Of a DNA stretch of 64,000 nucleotides, positions 7,497-16,634 are shown in pieces. The notes beneath the pieces were generated by a model. That model saw nothing but the letters and a program-made list of their open reading frames with translations. It did not search any database and had not been told where the DNA came from. This stretch comes from Pedobacter insulae (GTDB taxonomy: Bacteria > Bacteroidota > Bacteroidia > Sphingobacteriales > Sphingobacteriaceae): the NCBI RefSeq assembly GCF_900113525.1, contig NZ_FOPP01000007.1, positions 62,001 to 126,000 on the forward strand, in the 5' to 3' direction. The translations under genes and the position numbers were made by a program. The first letter of the stretch is position 1; every line of letters starts with the position of its first letter.

Positions 7497-9128
7497 ATGA
7501 ACGCAGGTGTACAGACACAAATTGCATTAGTTTCAAGTGGGGATTTAAGGCTCTCGGCAAATCAGAATTGTTGGGCCGCACAACTCCAAATGGAAAGTCA
7601 ATTAGCAACAGCAATTGAGAAGCTCGGTTGGTCTGTAAAACGTGCTCATTCCTATCACCCAACTAAAAAACATGGCTTTATAGATTCGCAGCGAATGGGC
7701 ATGGATGTATTTCGCAATATCGATCCAGCGCAACCGCTAATTGTAGCCGAAAGTGTTTGGCAATATTCGCATCATGTATTAGCTGGTTTAACTACACATC
7801 GAGGTCCCATTTTAACAGTGGCTAATTGGAGCGGTCAATGGCCCGGCCTAGTTGGTATGCTGAATCTAAACGGCTGCTTAACAAAAGCCGAAATACCTTA
7901 TAGTACTTTATGGAGCGAAAACTTTGAGGATGATTTTTTTGTAGATGGCTTGCAAGAATGGTTGTCGACAGGTAAAATAAGCTACGATCAAAGTCACGTG
8001 AAAAGCTTTAGCTTAAGTAAAATCCCTTTGGCCGACGAGAAAAAAGGAAGATCATTCGCTCGTGGTCTGAGAGACCGTAAAGTAATTATGGGTGTTTTTG
8101 ACGAAGGCTGCATGGGCATGTACAATGCAATTATCCCTGATGAACTATTGCATAAAACAGGTTTCTTTAAAGAACGCTTAAGTCAATCGGCCTTATACGC
8201 AACCATGCTACAAGTTTCCGACCAGGAAGCAGAAGCAATATTAACCTGGTTGCTGAAAAGAAAAATGAAGTTTAATTGGGGAATCAACGAAGAAACCGAG
8301 TTAACTAGAGCGCAAACTTTACAGCAATGCAAAATGTACATTGCAGCATTACGCATTGCTGATGAATTTAGTTGTGATACCATTGGAATCCAATATCAAC
8401 AGGGCTTAAAAGACCTAACGGTGGCGAGCGACTTGGTTGAGGGTCTGTTAAATAACAATGAGCGGCCTCCTGTGTTTTCAATCGATGGCAGAGAGCTATA
8501 TCCGAAAAAAGCATTACCGCATTTTAATGAGGTAGATGAGTGCGCAGGTCTGGATGCGCTGGTTACTTATAAATTATGGAACGAGATGGGTATGACAGGT
8601 GAAAATACCTTGCATGACATTAGATGGGGAGAGCATTATAAAGGTGACGATATTGACCAATTTGTTTGGCTTTTCTTAATCTCGGGCGCTGCACCGCCTG
8701 CACATTTTATAGATGGTTATGCAGGAGCCAGCAGCGAGAGGCAACCTGCAATGTATTTTAAATTAGGGGGCGGGACTTTAAAAGGCGTTAGCAGGCCAGG
8801 TTTTATTGTATGGAGCAGGGTATATGTTTGTAACAATGAACTCCATTGTGATTTAGGAGTAGGGGAAGTTGTTTTCTTACCGAAAGATGAAACAAATAGA
8901 AGATGGAAGGAGACCACTTCAGAATGGCCAATTATGCATGCTGTTTTAAAAGGAGTAAACCGCGATCAGTTGATGGCAAGACACAAAGCAAATCATATAC
9001 AGGTGGTATACGCAAATTATGAAGCCAATGCGCATGAAGCATGCCGAATTAAAGCGGCTGCGATGGATGAATTGGGGTTAAAAGTGCATTTTTGCGGCGA
9101 TGTAAACTTAATTAAAAAGAGAAACTAA
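7497..9128 (+). CDS. L-fucose/arabinose isomerase-like protein
   Basis: A cytosolic sugar-isomerase-fold enzyme of 543 residues, somewhat shorter than classical FucI. The N-terminal domain contains the substrate-domain motif PLIVAESVWQYSHHVLAGL and TVANWSGQWPGLVGMLNLNG. The middle carries VDECAGLDALVTYKLW, a plausible metal/active-site region. The C-terminal barrel ends with WPIMHAVLKG and an NHIQVVYA segment in which a histidine occupies the usual position for FucI-type enzymes. It heads the operon with DUF3826 and SusC/D, so it probably converts a sugar freed by the PUL (L-fucose, L-rhamnose or a methylated or rare relative). Which aldose is not visible, so no fucI symbol is given. Confidence 0.8.
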   Translation: MNAGVQTQIALVSSGDLRLSANQNCWAAQLQMESQLATAIEKLGWSVKRAHSYHPTKKHGFIDSQRMGMDVFRNIDPAQPLIVAESVWQYSHHVLAGLTTHRGPILTVANWSGQWPGLVGMLNLNGCLTKAEIPYSTLWSENFEDDFFVDGLQEWLSTGKISYDQSHVKSFSLSKIPLADEKKGRSFARGLRDRKVIMGVFDEGCMGMYNAIIPDELLHKTGFFKERLSQSALYATMLQVSDQEAEAILTWLLKRKMKFNWGINEETELTRAQTLQQCKMYIAALRIADEFSCDTIGIQYQQGLKDLTVASDLVEGLLNNNERPPVFSIDGRELYPKKALPHFNEVDECAGLDALVTYKLWNEMGMTGENTLHDIRWGEHYKGDDIDQFVWLFLISGAAPPAHFIDGYAGASSERQPAMYFKLGGGTLKGVSRPGFIVWSRVYVCNNELHCDLGVGEVVFLPKDETNRRWKETTSEWPIMHAVLKGVNRDQLMARHKANHIQVVYANYEANAHEACRIKAAAMDELGLKVHFCGDVNLIKKRN

Positions 9129-9141
9129 TAAATTAAAGAAA

Positions 9142-9810
9142 ATGAGACTTTCAGTTATCCTATTTTTGATACTAATAAACGTTATGAACACGTTTGCGCA
9201 GAGCAACGCAGTAGAAGATAAAGATGCTTATGTAAAAGTAATTACAGAACGTTCAAATAAACTGGTTGCAGGATTAAAATTGGAGAACGAATCTATCGCG
9301 CAAAAAGTAAGCTTTATTGTAAGAGATCAATATAGTAACCTGAACGACATTTACGCTGCTCGCGATTTAAATGTTAAAGCGATCAAAGAAAAGTACACAG
9401 ATAAGGAAGAACTGAATGCGGCCTTAGCAAAAGAATACGCAAAGGTAGAGGCCGAGACTGGAAAACTGCACAAGGCTTATTTAAGTAAATTGTCTAAACA
9501 GCTAACACCTCAGCAAATTGAAGGAGTGAAAGACGGAATGACTTATGGGGTTTTGCCACTTACCTACAAAGCATATCAAGAGCAGATCCTTACTTTAACA
9601 GATGAGCAAAAGAAGCAAATTTTAACTTGGTTAACCGAAGCGAGAGAGCGTGCAATGGATGCAGAATCATCTGATAAAAAACATGCTTGGTTTGGAAAAT
9701 ATAAAGGAAAAATCAATAATTATTTATCAGCCGCAGGTTACGATTTAAAAAAGGAGGGAATAGCATGGCAAAAAAGGAGAGAAGCCGCGAAAGCAAATCA
9801 ATCGAATTAA
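9142..9810 (+). CDS. DUF3826 secreted protein
   Basis: A 222-residue exported protein with a signal peptide (MRLSVILFLILINVMNTFAQ, cut after FAQ), followed by an almost wholly helical, charged domain of the DUF3826 type. Family hallmarks visible are LTPQQIEGVKDGMTYGVLPLTYKAYQEQ and ILTWLTEARERAMDAES. DUF3826 proteins recur in Bacteroidetes pectin and plant-glycan PULs but have no known activity. A paralogue lies at 33206-33853. It sits 13 bp after the isomerase gene and 20 bp before SusC, so it is in the SusCD operon and likely works in the periplasm with imported oligosaccharides. Confidence 0.8.
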   Translation: MRLSVILFLILINVMNTFAQSNAVEDKDAYVKVITERSNKLVAGLKLENESIAQKVSFIVRDQYSNLNDIYAARDLNVKAIKEKYTDKEELNAALAKEYAKVEAETGKLHKAYLSKLSKQLTPQQIEGVKDGMTYGVLPLTYKAYQEQILTLTDEQKKQILTWLTEARERAMDAESSDKKHAWFGKYKGKINNYLSAAGYDLKKEGIAWQKRREAAKANQSN

Positions 9811-9830
9811 AAACTAACCAAATAATAAAT

Positions 9831-12800
9831 ATGAACTCAAAAATTTTACGTAAATTTTCATTGTCCTTGCTGGTGTTATTGCTGGCGAGCACAATTTCAT
9901 TTGCTCAAGACCGAAAGGTGACGGGGAAGGTAACTGATCCAGATGGAGCACCTATTCCTGGAGTAAATGTAAGTCGGAAAGGCGAACCGAGTAATGTGAG
10001 TACCAATGCTAGCGGGGTGTACACAATCCAAGTTAAATCCGATCAGGACGTATTGGTTTTTTCCTACATTGGATTTGTGAGACAACAAGTTATAGTAGGT
10101 GATCAAGCTACAATCAATATCAAACTTTTATATGATCAAAGTGAATTGAGTGAGGTTGTGGTTGTAGGATATGGCCAACAAAAGAAAATATCTTCCACAC
10201 ACGCCTTGGAACCTGTTAATATGAAAGCTATCCAAGATTTACCAGTGGGAGGGTTAGCGGCTGCCTTAAGAGGTCAGATAGCCGGTTTAAGTGTTTCCGG
10301 CGGGCAATCTAGAACTGGCCAAAATGCATCTTTAATGGTCAGACAGCCGAGAATTTATTCAAAAGATGGTGGTACAACAGAGCCTCTCTATATAATTGAT
10401 GACGTGATTAAAACTTCGGCAGAGTTTAACTATTTAGATCAAAGTGAAGTAGAAAGCATCACGGTGCTAAAAGATGCCGCAGCAGCGATTTACGGGGTAA
10501 ATGGTAACCAAGGTGCTATACTTGTTAGAACAAAACGGGGGCAAGTTGGTGGACCAAAAATAACCTATAGTGGTTCCTTAGGTATTACGGATGCCGTTAA
10601 GATGCCGGAAATGATGAGCGGCTATGAACATGCAACATTCCTAAATTCTTATAACTATACAAATAATCCAGCCAATTTTTTAACCAATACATTAAGATAT
10701 ACCCCAGATGAACTGGCATATTTTAAAGAAAATAATTACGATTGGTTGGATATGGCTTGGAAAACTTCTACTATAAACCGACATACGTTAAACGTTAGTG
10801 GAGGAGCAGAGAAAGCAACTTATTTTGGAAGTGTGACCTATAATGCCCAAGATGCCAATCTGGAAGATATTTTTGCAGATAGATGGACCTATAGGGCGAG
10901 TGCTGATGTAAAATTAGCGACTGGTTTAAATTTAGGGATCCAACTAAGTGGCGATGTAGCGAATAATAGAGCCTATTGGTTAAAACAAGGTGGAGAAAGT
11001 ATTGAAAAAGATGTGTTAGCGTTAATGCAAACCCCACAGTTTAACCCTCCATATATTAATGGTTTACCAGTAAACCTAACAAATGCAACAAATTCTACAA
11101 CGGAAAATTTCCATTTCTTTGCGGTCCAAAAAAATGGCGATTATACCAGTTCTAGAAACGTGGGTATGAATATCAATTTAAATCTTAATTATGAAGTTCC
11201 CTTCATTAAAGGATTATCGGCCCGGGCTTTTTATAACCAAAGAAATAACAACGAGTTTGGAAAGCAATATGGTACGGCTTACGATGTGTATAGATTTACT
11301 ATGCTAGGTGAAAACAAACATATTTATGGTGGTGATATACTAAGTAAAGCTTCTCTAAAAAATGGTTATATGTTGCGTTTCAATCCGGCATACAATAAAA
11401 ACTACCAATTAAATGCAGGTTTAAATTATAACAGAAGTTTCGGAAAACATAGTATTTCCGCTTTAGCTATGGTAGAACAAAGAGAATCTTATGCAGATGG
11501 AGTCTCCACTTATATTGAAGATCCGATCATGGGCGGACTAGACAATATGAATTACTTTTACGGTACCTCAGTAATGCAGAGTGAGTCTGAGTCTGAGTCG
11601 GGATATTTATCTTATATCAGTAGATTGAATTACGGATTTGATGAAAAGTATCTATTTGAAATGACTTTAAGAGCAGATGCCTCTACAAATTTCGCACCTG
11701 AAAATAGATGGGGTTATTTTCCATCATTCTCAGCTGGTTGGGTGGTAAGTAACGAGAAATTCTTCCAAAATCATGTGCGATTCATGGATTTCCTTAAAAT
11801 TAGATCGTCATTAGGATTTGTAGGGGGTGATAGAACAAGAGCTTATCAATGGTATAATAGATATAGAAAACAAACCCAAAGAAGCGCTGTGTTTGGCGGC
11901 GATGCAGACAGAACACTGATTTTTAATCAAAATGGTATCGCAAATAGAAATGTTGTTTGGGATGATGCTGTGAAATTTGGTGTGGGCATTGAAACTCGTT
12001 TTTTAAAAAACCGGTTGTCAGTAACATTGGATGGATATCAAGATAGATTCCATAATATGCTAACACAACTCTCATCATCTGTTTCTTTGTTGGTCGGTGA
12101 ATCATTACCATCAGAGAATTTTTCAGAAATTAAGACTTTCGGTACGGAAATTAGTGTGGGATGGAACGATAAAATAAATAATAACCTATCTTATCGTGTA
12201 AATACTTTCTTTTCATGGTATGATGATAAAAACATCAAAAGAGACGTAAGCGCTGGCGATTTGGGTACCATGATGGATAATACAGGAAGATCAAGTGATT
12301 TAGGAATATATGGGTATAAATATACTGGTATGTTTAGGACACAGCAGGATGTAGATGCGTTTTTAGCAAAGAATCCAGGATATACACTTTTTGGTGCAGC
12401 GCCTAAGCCTGGTATGTTATATTATGAAGATATTTCTGGTCCTAGAACCGGGGGGGATTTAACAGCACCTGATGGGAAAATTACAGAAGCAGATCAAACC
12501 TATTTAACAAAAAAAGCTGATAATCATTTTAATACTGGTTTAAACTTTGGGTTAACCTATAAATCATTAAGCTTAAATGTTACTTCAGGAATTTCATGGG
12601 GTGGACAGGGAACAGTAGAAGGAGATGCTAGAAAGAGAGCCACTCCGACGCTTAATAGACCAGGGTTTTGGGCAGATCATTGGACAGAGCAAAATACAAA
12701 CGCTAAGTACCCAAATCCATTCTACTATCAAACTTATGAGCCTTTATCTTCTTTCTGGTTTAGAAGCTCTACCACTATCAGAATAGCAAATATTAATATG

Positions 12801-12983
12801 TCATATAATTTGCCGGAGAAACTGAATGCCAGATTAGGTATTAGTAACGCTAGGCTTTTTGTGGTGGCAACCAATCCATTCAGCATCCATAATCCTTATA
12901 GCGATTATCGATATGAATCGGGATCATATAATGTTTACCCTGTATTAAAAACTTGGTCGTTCGGTTTGAATGTTGGATTTTAA
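9831..12983 (+). CDS. SusC/RagA-family TonB-dependent outer-membrane transporter
   Basis: The outer-membrane channel of the PUL, importing oligosaccharides with energy from TonB. The frame is open from 9765, overlapping DUF3826, but the ATG at 9831 gives a clean signal peptide (MNSKILRKFSLSLLVLLLAS..., cut after SFAQ) and is preferred, giving 1050 residues. In order are a CarboxypepD-regulatory-like domain (about 30-105, VTGKVTDPDGAPIPGVNV), the SusC motif SEVVVVGYGQQKK near 115, a plug domain to about 230 (IDDVIK, then ESITVLKDAAAAIYG), and a 22-strand barrel ending in SFGLNVGF with terminal Phe. The matching SusD begins 12 bp downstream. This is the only SusC in the window. Confidence 0.97.
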   Translation: MNSKILRKFSLSLLVLLLASTISFAQDRKVTGKVTDPDGAPIPGVNVSRKGEPSNVSTNASGVYTIQVKSDQDVLVFSYIGFVRQQVIVGDQATINIKLLYDQSELSEVVVVGYGQQKKISSTHALEPVNMKAIQDLPVGGLAAALRGQIAGLSVSGGQSRTGQNASLMVRQPRIYSKDGGTTEPLYIIDDVIKTSAEFNYLDQSEVESITVLKDAAAAIYGVNGNQGAILVRTKRGQVGGPKITYSGSLGITDAVKMPEMMSGYEHATFLNSYNYTNNPANFLTNTLRYTPDELAYFKENNYDWLDMAWKTSTINRHTLNVSGGAEKATYFGSVTYNAQDANLEDIFADRWTYRASADVKLATGLNLGIQLSGDVANNRAYWLKQGGESIEKDVLALMQTPQFNPPYINGLPVNLTNATNSTTENFHFFAVQKNGDYTSSRNVGMNINLNLNYEVPFIKGLSARAFYNQRNNNEFGKQYGTAYDVYRFTMLGENKHIYGGDILSKASLKNGYMLRFNPAYNKNYQLNAGLNYNRSFGKHSISALAMVEQRESYADGVSTYIEDPIMGGLDNMNYFYGTSVMQSESESESGYLSYISRLNYGFDEKYLFEMTLRADASTNFAPENRWGYFPSFSAGWVVSNEKFFQNHVRFMDFLKIRSSLGFVGGDRTRAYQWYNRYRKQTQRSAVFGGDADRTLIFNQNGIANRNVVWDDAVKFGVGIETRFLKNRLSVTLDGYQDRFHNMLTQLSSSVSLLVGESLPSENFSEIKTFGTEISVGWNDKINNNLSYRVNTFFSWYDDKNIKRDVSAGDLGTMMDNTGRSSDLGIYGYKYTGMFRTQQDVDAFLAKNPGYTLFGAAPKPGMLYYEDISGPRTGGDLTAPDGKITEADQTYLTKKADNHFNTGLNFGLTYKSLSLNVTSGISWGGQGTVEGDARKRATPTLNRPGFWADHWTEQNTNAKYPNPFYYQTYEPLSSFWFRSSTTIRIANINMSYNLPEKLNARLGISNARLFVVATNPFSIHNPYSDYRYESGSYNVYPVLKTWSFGLNVGF

Positions 12984-12995
12984 AAAAGATTAATT

Positions 12996-14807
12996 ATGAA
13001 ATTATTTTATAAATTGTGTATAATGGTAGCTATCTTATTTAGTATAAGTAGTTGTCAAAAAGTGCTGGATAAGAAGGACTTATCTTCGCTTGATGGAGAT
13101 TTGATCTTTAGCGACTCGACGCTGGCCTTCTTTAACCTAAGCTTTGTGTATGACCAGAATTTACCAGCGTGGTTCGGAAATACCGGAGGAGCAATAAACG
13201 GAAATGGAACTTTTTCTGACGAAGCTCAAGGTACTCATCTGTTCTTTCAAGGCCAAGTTATTTCTACTACGGTGGGTGACTTTGGTACTGGTTTGAGTAA
13301 CTCAAACACATGGGGCAAGATTAGGAAAATCAATGAATTTATCAGAGACATTAAAAAGGGCACTTTGCCAGAGGCTACAAAAAACAAAATGTTAGCCGAA
13401 GCGATGTTTTTTAGAGCATTCAGATATTTCGATTTAGTTAGACTATATGGCGGAGTGCCTTTGGTGTTAGAGCCGATGGATCCGATAGGGGCAGAAAACA
13501 AAGAAAGTAATATGCTTCCTAGAAATTCAACTGCAGAATGTATCGCTCAAATTGTTTCGGATCTAGATTTTGGTATTCAAAATTTGCCTGGAAGATACAG
13601 CTCGAACGCTGATTGGGGAAGAATTACAAGGGGAGCAGCAGCAGCTTTTAAAGGGCGTGTATTGCTAACTTATGCTAGCCCTCAATTTAATCCGAGCGAT
13701 TCACAGGCTAGATGGCAAGCAGCATATGATGCCAACTTAAATGCTAAAACACTGTTAGATGCGGCGGGCTTTGGCTTAAACACATCTTATTCAAATTTGT
13801 GGTTTCAAGAAGTAAATAACCCAGAAGCAGTACTTATAACAGGATATAATACTAAAAATGGAGATGTTTCGAAAAAGAACAATACCTATGATTTGCAAAC
13901 CAGACCTACTTATTTAAGTAGCGGTAATGGCGGATCGAATGCGCCAACCTGGGATTTTGTAAGTGATTATCCAATGAAAGATGGTAAAAAGCCAGGAGTT
14001 TCTACAACATATCCTTATGATGTGAAACTCTTCTATAAAAATAGAGATCCTAGATTCGATCAGACTATAGCTTATAATGGAGCAACATGGCCAATTCTTG
14101 GCAATGCTAACTATAGATTGTGGACCTATTATACTTCTACAAATAATGGCTCAACTTGGACATCCTTCGAAACTAATGCAAGTAATACAGGCTTTTACCT
14201 GAGAAAGGCAGTTAGTCCGACAATTACGGTAGATCTATTGCCAAACTCTGGAACAGATTGGATTGAATTGAGATATGCCGAAGTGTTATTGAATCTTGCA
14301 GAAAGTGCCGCTGGTATTAATAGAACTAGTCAGGGCGAAGAGGCTTATCAAGGCTTAATTGCATTACGAAAAAGAGCAGGCATTGATCCTGGTGCTGACG
14401 GAATGTATGGCTTAACACCTGGCTTGCAGAGATCCGGTTTATTGGAAGCTATCTTATACGAGCGTAAAATCGAACTGGCTTTCGAAGGAAAACGTTTTTG
14501 GGATTTACGTAGATGGAAGAAATTCGAATCGGTGCTTAATGGAAAGAAAAGAACGGCTTTACGCGTGAAATTGAAAACAGGAGCAGGAATGCCAACCCCT
14601 GCTGAATTCTTAAATACCAGAAATAATTTAGACCTGGACAATGTTTATACCAGCTTTTTTGAGTTCGAAATTCAGGATAAAGATGGAGCAAATATTAATT
14701 GGAAGCCAGAGTATTACTTCTTTGCTATTCCTGATAACGCAATAAACAATAACAAAAAGCTAATTCAGAACAATACTTGGGGTGGTGCATTCAATCCTTT
14801 AAACTAA
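12996..14807 (+). CDS. SusD/RagB-family surface glycan-binding lipoprotein
   Basis: The lid partner of the preceding SusC. The N-terminus is a lipoprotein signal (ISSC, acylated Cys20), as expected for surface export. The body has the TPR-like SusD architecture, with the early motif MFFRAFRYFDLVRLYGGVPLV and the C-terminal SusD motif LRYAEVLLNLAE, then LEAILYERKIELAFEGKRFWDLRRW. The length of 603 residues is typical. It would bind the pectin-derived oligosaccharide at the cell surface and deliver it to SusC. It is followed within 25 bp by the DUF5123 lipoprotein, making the usual SusC-SusD-SGBP order. Confidence 0.97.
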   Translation: MKLFYKLCIMVAILFSISSCQKVLDKKDLSSLDGDLIFSDSTLAFFNLSFVYDQNLPAWFGNTGGAINGNGTFSDEAQGTHLFFQGQVISTTVGDFGTGLSNSNTWGKIRKINEFIRDIKKGTLPEATKNKMLAEAMFFRAFRYFDLVRLYGGVPLVLEPMDPIGAENKESNMLPRNSTAECIAQIVSDLDFGIQNLPGRYSSNADWGRITRGAAAAFKGRVLLTYASPQFNPSDSQARWQAAYDANLNAKTLLDAAGFGLNTSYSNLWFQEVNNPEAVLITGYNTKNGDVSKKNNTYDLQTRPTYLSSGNGGSNAPTWDFVSDYPMKDGKKPGVSTTYPYDVKLFYKNRDPRFDQTIAYNGATWPILGNANYRLWTYYTSTNNGSTWTSFETNASNTGFYLRKAVSPTITVDLLPNSGTDWIELRYAEVLLNLAESAAGINRTSQGEEAYQGLIALRKRAGIDPGADGMYGLTPGLQRSGLLEAILYERKIELAFEGKRFWDLRRWKKFESVLNGKKRTALRVKLKTGAGMPTPAEFLNTRNNLDLDNVYTSFFEFEIQDKDGANINWKPEYYFFAIPDNAINNNKKLIQNNTWGGAFNPLN

Positions 14808-14829
14808 ATCATTGTATAAATTAACTATT

Positions 14830-16353
14830 ATGAATTCGAATAAATATAAATTAATGTGGGTATTGGGGCTGTTTTGCCTCTTCGCTTCCTGTAAAAAAGC
14901 AGATGGCCCAGATATGAACTATTATATCGACAAACCGACAGCTTTAAAGGTTACCGTAGATAAAACTACCATAAAAACGTCATGGGAATACCCGGGCAAT
15001 GAACAATCCAGTTTTGTGGTGCAGGTTTCTTCTGCCGAAAATTTTGCCACTATCTTAAAAACAGATACAGTGTCAGGGGATACAAGATCATTAGATTTTG
15101 CAGATATGGGCTATTTTTCTGCTGCATATGTGAGAATTAGAGCGCTATCGAAGAACATTGTTCTGCATTCTGATTTTGTAACAGAAGCGCTAAAACCAGA
15201 AAGTATCTTAAAGGAATTAGCAAAAGCAGACATTGCTGTAACAACCGCAATCTTAAAGTGGAACGCACCCTCGAGTGGTACTTTAACAAATGTTATTGTA
15301 ATCGATAATGAATCAAAAGCGGAAACCAATATACAACTTACTAGTAGCAATTTAACACAACAGCAAGTTGCTCTCAGCAATCTGGTTTCAGCTAAAAGTT
15401 ATACCGCTGTTATTTTTGCAGGTGCAGAACGAAAAGGTGTCATTACGTTTACTACCAGAGATGTTAGAATGAGCATCACTATTAATGGCGACCCTACACT
15501 ATATGACAGTATTCAGGAAGCTATTGATGCAGCAAACGCTGGAGATGTGATTACCATTGGAGGAGCAAAGTATGATTACGGCTCTGCTGCTATTAAAATA
15601 GATAAATCTATCACCATCAGGAAAATGGCCGGCGCTGATATGCCAGAAATAACATCAGGTAATATTGATCTTTTAAGTACAGCAAACATTACTTTACAAG
15701 ATATTAAATTTATTGGTAAATCAGCCTATAATATCATCGCAACCAACTTAGTGGGTGTAGCTAATCTTGTTGTTGAAAGATGTGAATTTACAGGCCCAAC
15801 TGCCGGATTTATTTATACTGCCGCAGGTGGAACCGGCGCAACTGTGGGGCTAATTGTAAGAAATTCATTCTTCTACAGATTTGGTTATACCGGTGGAGAC
15901 TTTATTGACTTTAGAGCAGGTAAACTCAATAAAATTAGCTTCACAAACAGTACTTTCCACGACTTAGCGAGAGATTTTATGAGGATAGATAATCCAGTTG
16001 CTTATTATGATTCGAATGATCCTATCCTTTTCGAAAACTGTACTTTTGACAGAATCTGTAATTCAGGTAGATTTTATTATTTAAGGAGTCCATCGGTAGT
16101 TGTTCACTTTAAAAAGTCAATTTTCAGCAATAAAAAAACCAATACAGCTACCGGCGTTCAAAGTGGTGCTAAGGTGCTATTTACAGATAATAATTTCTTT
16201 GGAGATTTTAATACTTTATGGTATGGCAGTGCAACTGTTACAGGATCAAGTACACTTGACCCGCAGTATGCTGCTTTTGAGACTTTAAACTTTAAAATCG
16301 GAAACCCTGCCTTGAAAGCCCTAGGTTATGGAGATTCGAGGTGGTTGCAGTAG
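14830..16353 (+). CDS. DUF4957/DUF5123 beta-helix surface lipoprotein (SGBP-like)
   Basis: A surface lipoprotein of about 507 residues (lipobox FASC, Cys21) using the ATG at 14830; the frame opens at 14812 with a TTG that would lengthen the signal unusually. After the anchor come two fibronectin-III-like domains (about 35-210). A right-handed beta-helix follows (about 215-507), starting TINGDPTLYDSIQEAIDAAN and showing repeated FxNCTFDR / NSTFHDL turns typical of DUF4957/DUF5123. It lacks recognisable pectate-lyase catalytic motifs. Position 3 after SusC/D and a lipid anchor indicate a surface glycan-binding protein; a cryptic lyase is the alternative. The gene ends just before a terminator. 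Confidence 0.8.
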   Translation: MNSNKYKLMWVLGLFCLFASCKKADGPDMNYYIDKPTALKVTVDKTTIKTSWEYPGNEQSSFVVQVSSAENFATILKTDTVSGDTRSLDFADMGYFSAAYVRIRALSKNIVLHSDFVTEALKPESILKELAKADIAVTTAILKWNAPSSGTLTNVIVIDNESKAETNIQLTSSNLTQQQVALSNLVSAKSYTAVIFAGAERKGVITFTTRDVRMSITINGDPTLYDSIQEAIDAANAGDVITIGGAKYDYGSAAIKIDKSITIRKMAGADMPEITSGNIDLLSTANITLQDIKFIGKSAYNIIATNLVGVANLVVERCEFTGPTAGFIYTAAGGTGATVGLIVRNSFFYRFGYTGGDFIDFRAGKLNKISFTNSTFHDLARDFMRIDNPVAYYDSNDPILFENCTFDRICNSGRFYYLRSPSVVVHFKKSIFSNKKTNTATGVQSGAKVLFTDNNFFGDFNTLWYGSATVTGSSTLDPQYAAFETLNFKIGNPALKALGYGDSRWLQ

Positions 16354-16417
16354 GTTAAACTAAATACGCGATGGGCACAATAATAAGTGTCTTGGAGATT
16401 TTAGTATATTTGGTAAA

Positions 16418-16442
16418 GGGATACGAAAGTATCCCTTTTTTT
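16418..16442 (+). terminator. Rho-independent terminator of the SusCD operon
   Basis: A perfect 7-bp stem GGGATAC / GTATCCC closed by a GAAA tetraloop and followed by seven Ts. Flanking AAA/TTT can extend the stem to 10 bp. It lies about 65 bp after the DUF5123 stop codon and separates the import operon from the enzyme operon. Confidence 0.9.
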
Positions 16443-16585
16443 ATTTATATTTATCAGTGAATTTATAATTTACTGATGAAATAAGAAGTAGCTTTGAAAT
16501 AACATTGTTACGCATATTAGTGCACGATGATAAGATGGTATAGTATATTGAGAAAATTCTATATTAATGAGGCTCAATTAGCGTT

Positions 16586-16593
16586 TAAATTTG
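16586..16593 (+). promoter_or_regulatory. Candidate promoter -7 element for the pectate-lyase operon
   Basis: TAAATTTG matches the Bacteroidetes TAnnTTTG -7 word, 41 bp before the first pectate-lyase start codon and just after the terminator of the preceding operon. A TTG at 16558-16560 could act as the -33 element, though its spacing (25 bp) is longer than usual. The rest of 16354-16634 shows no gene. Confidence 0.45.
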
Positions 16594-16634
16594 AAAGACA
16601 TATACTTTCTAACCAAAATAAATAACTTCAAGAT

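Noticed and set aside
9765..9830. Upstream ATG for SusC
   Set aside because: It would overlap DUF3826 and put a charged 22-residue extension before a perfect signal peptide.
16405..16412. TATATTTG as a promoter for the pectate-lyase operon
   Set aside because: It lies just before a strong terminator hairpin, so transcripts from it would stop within about 30 nt; only an attenuator role would rescue it.
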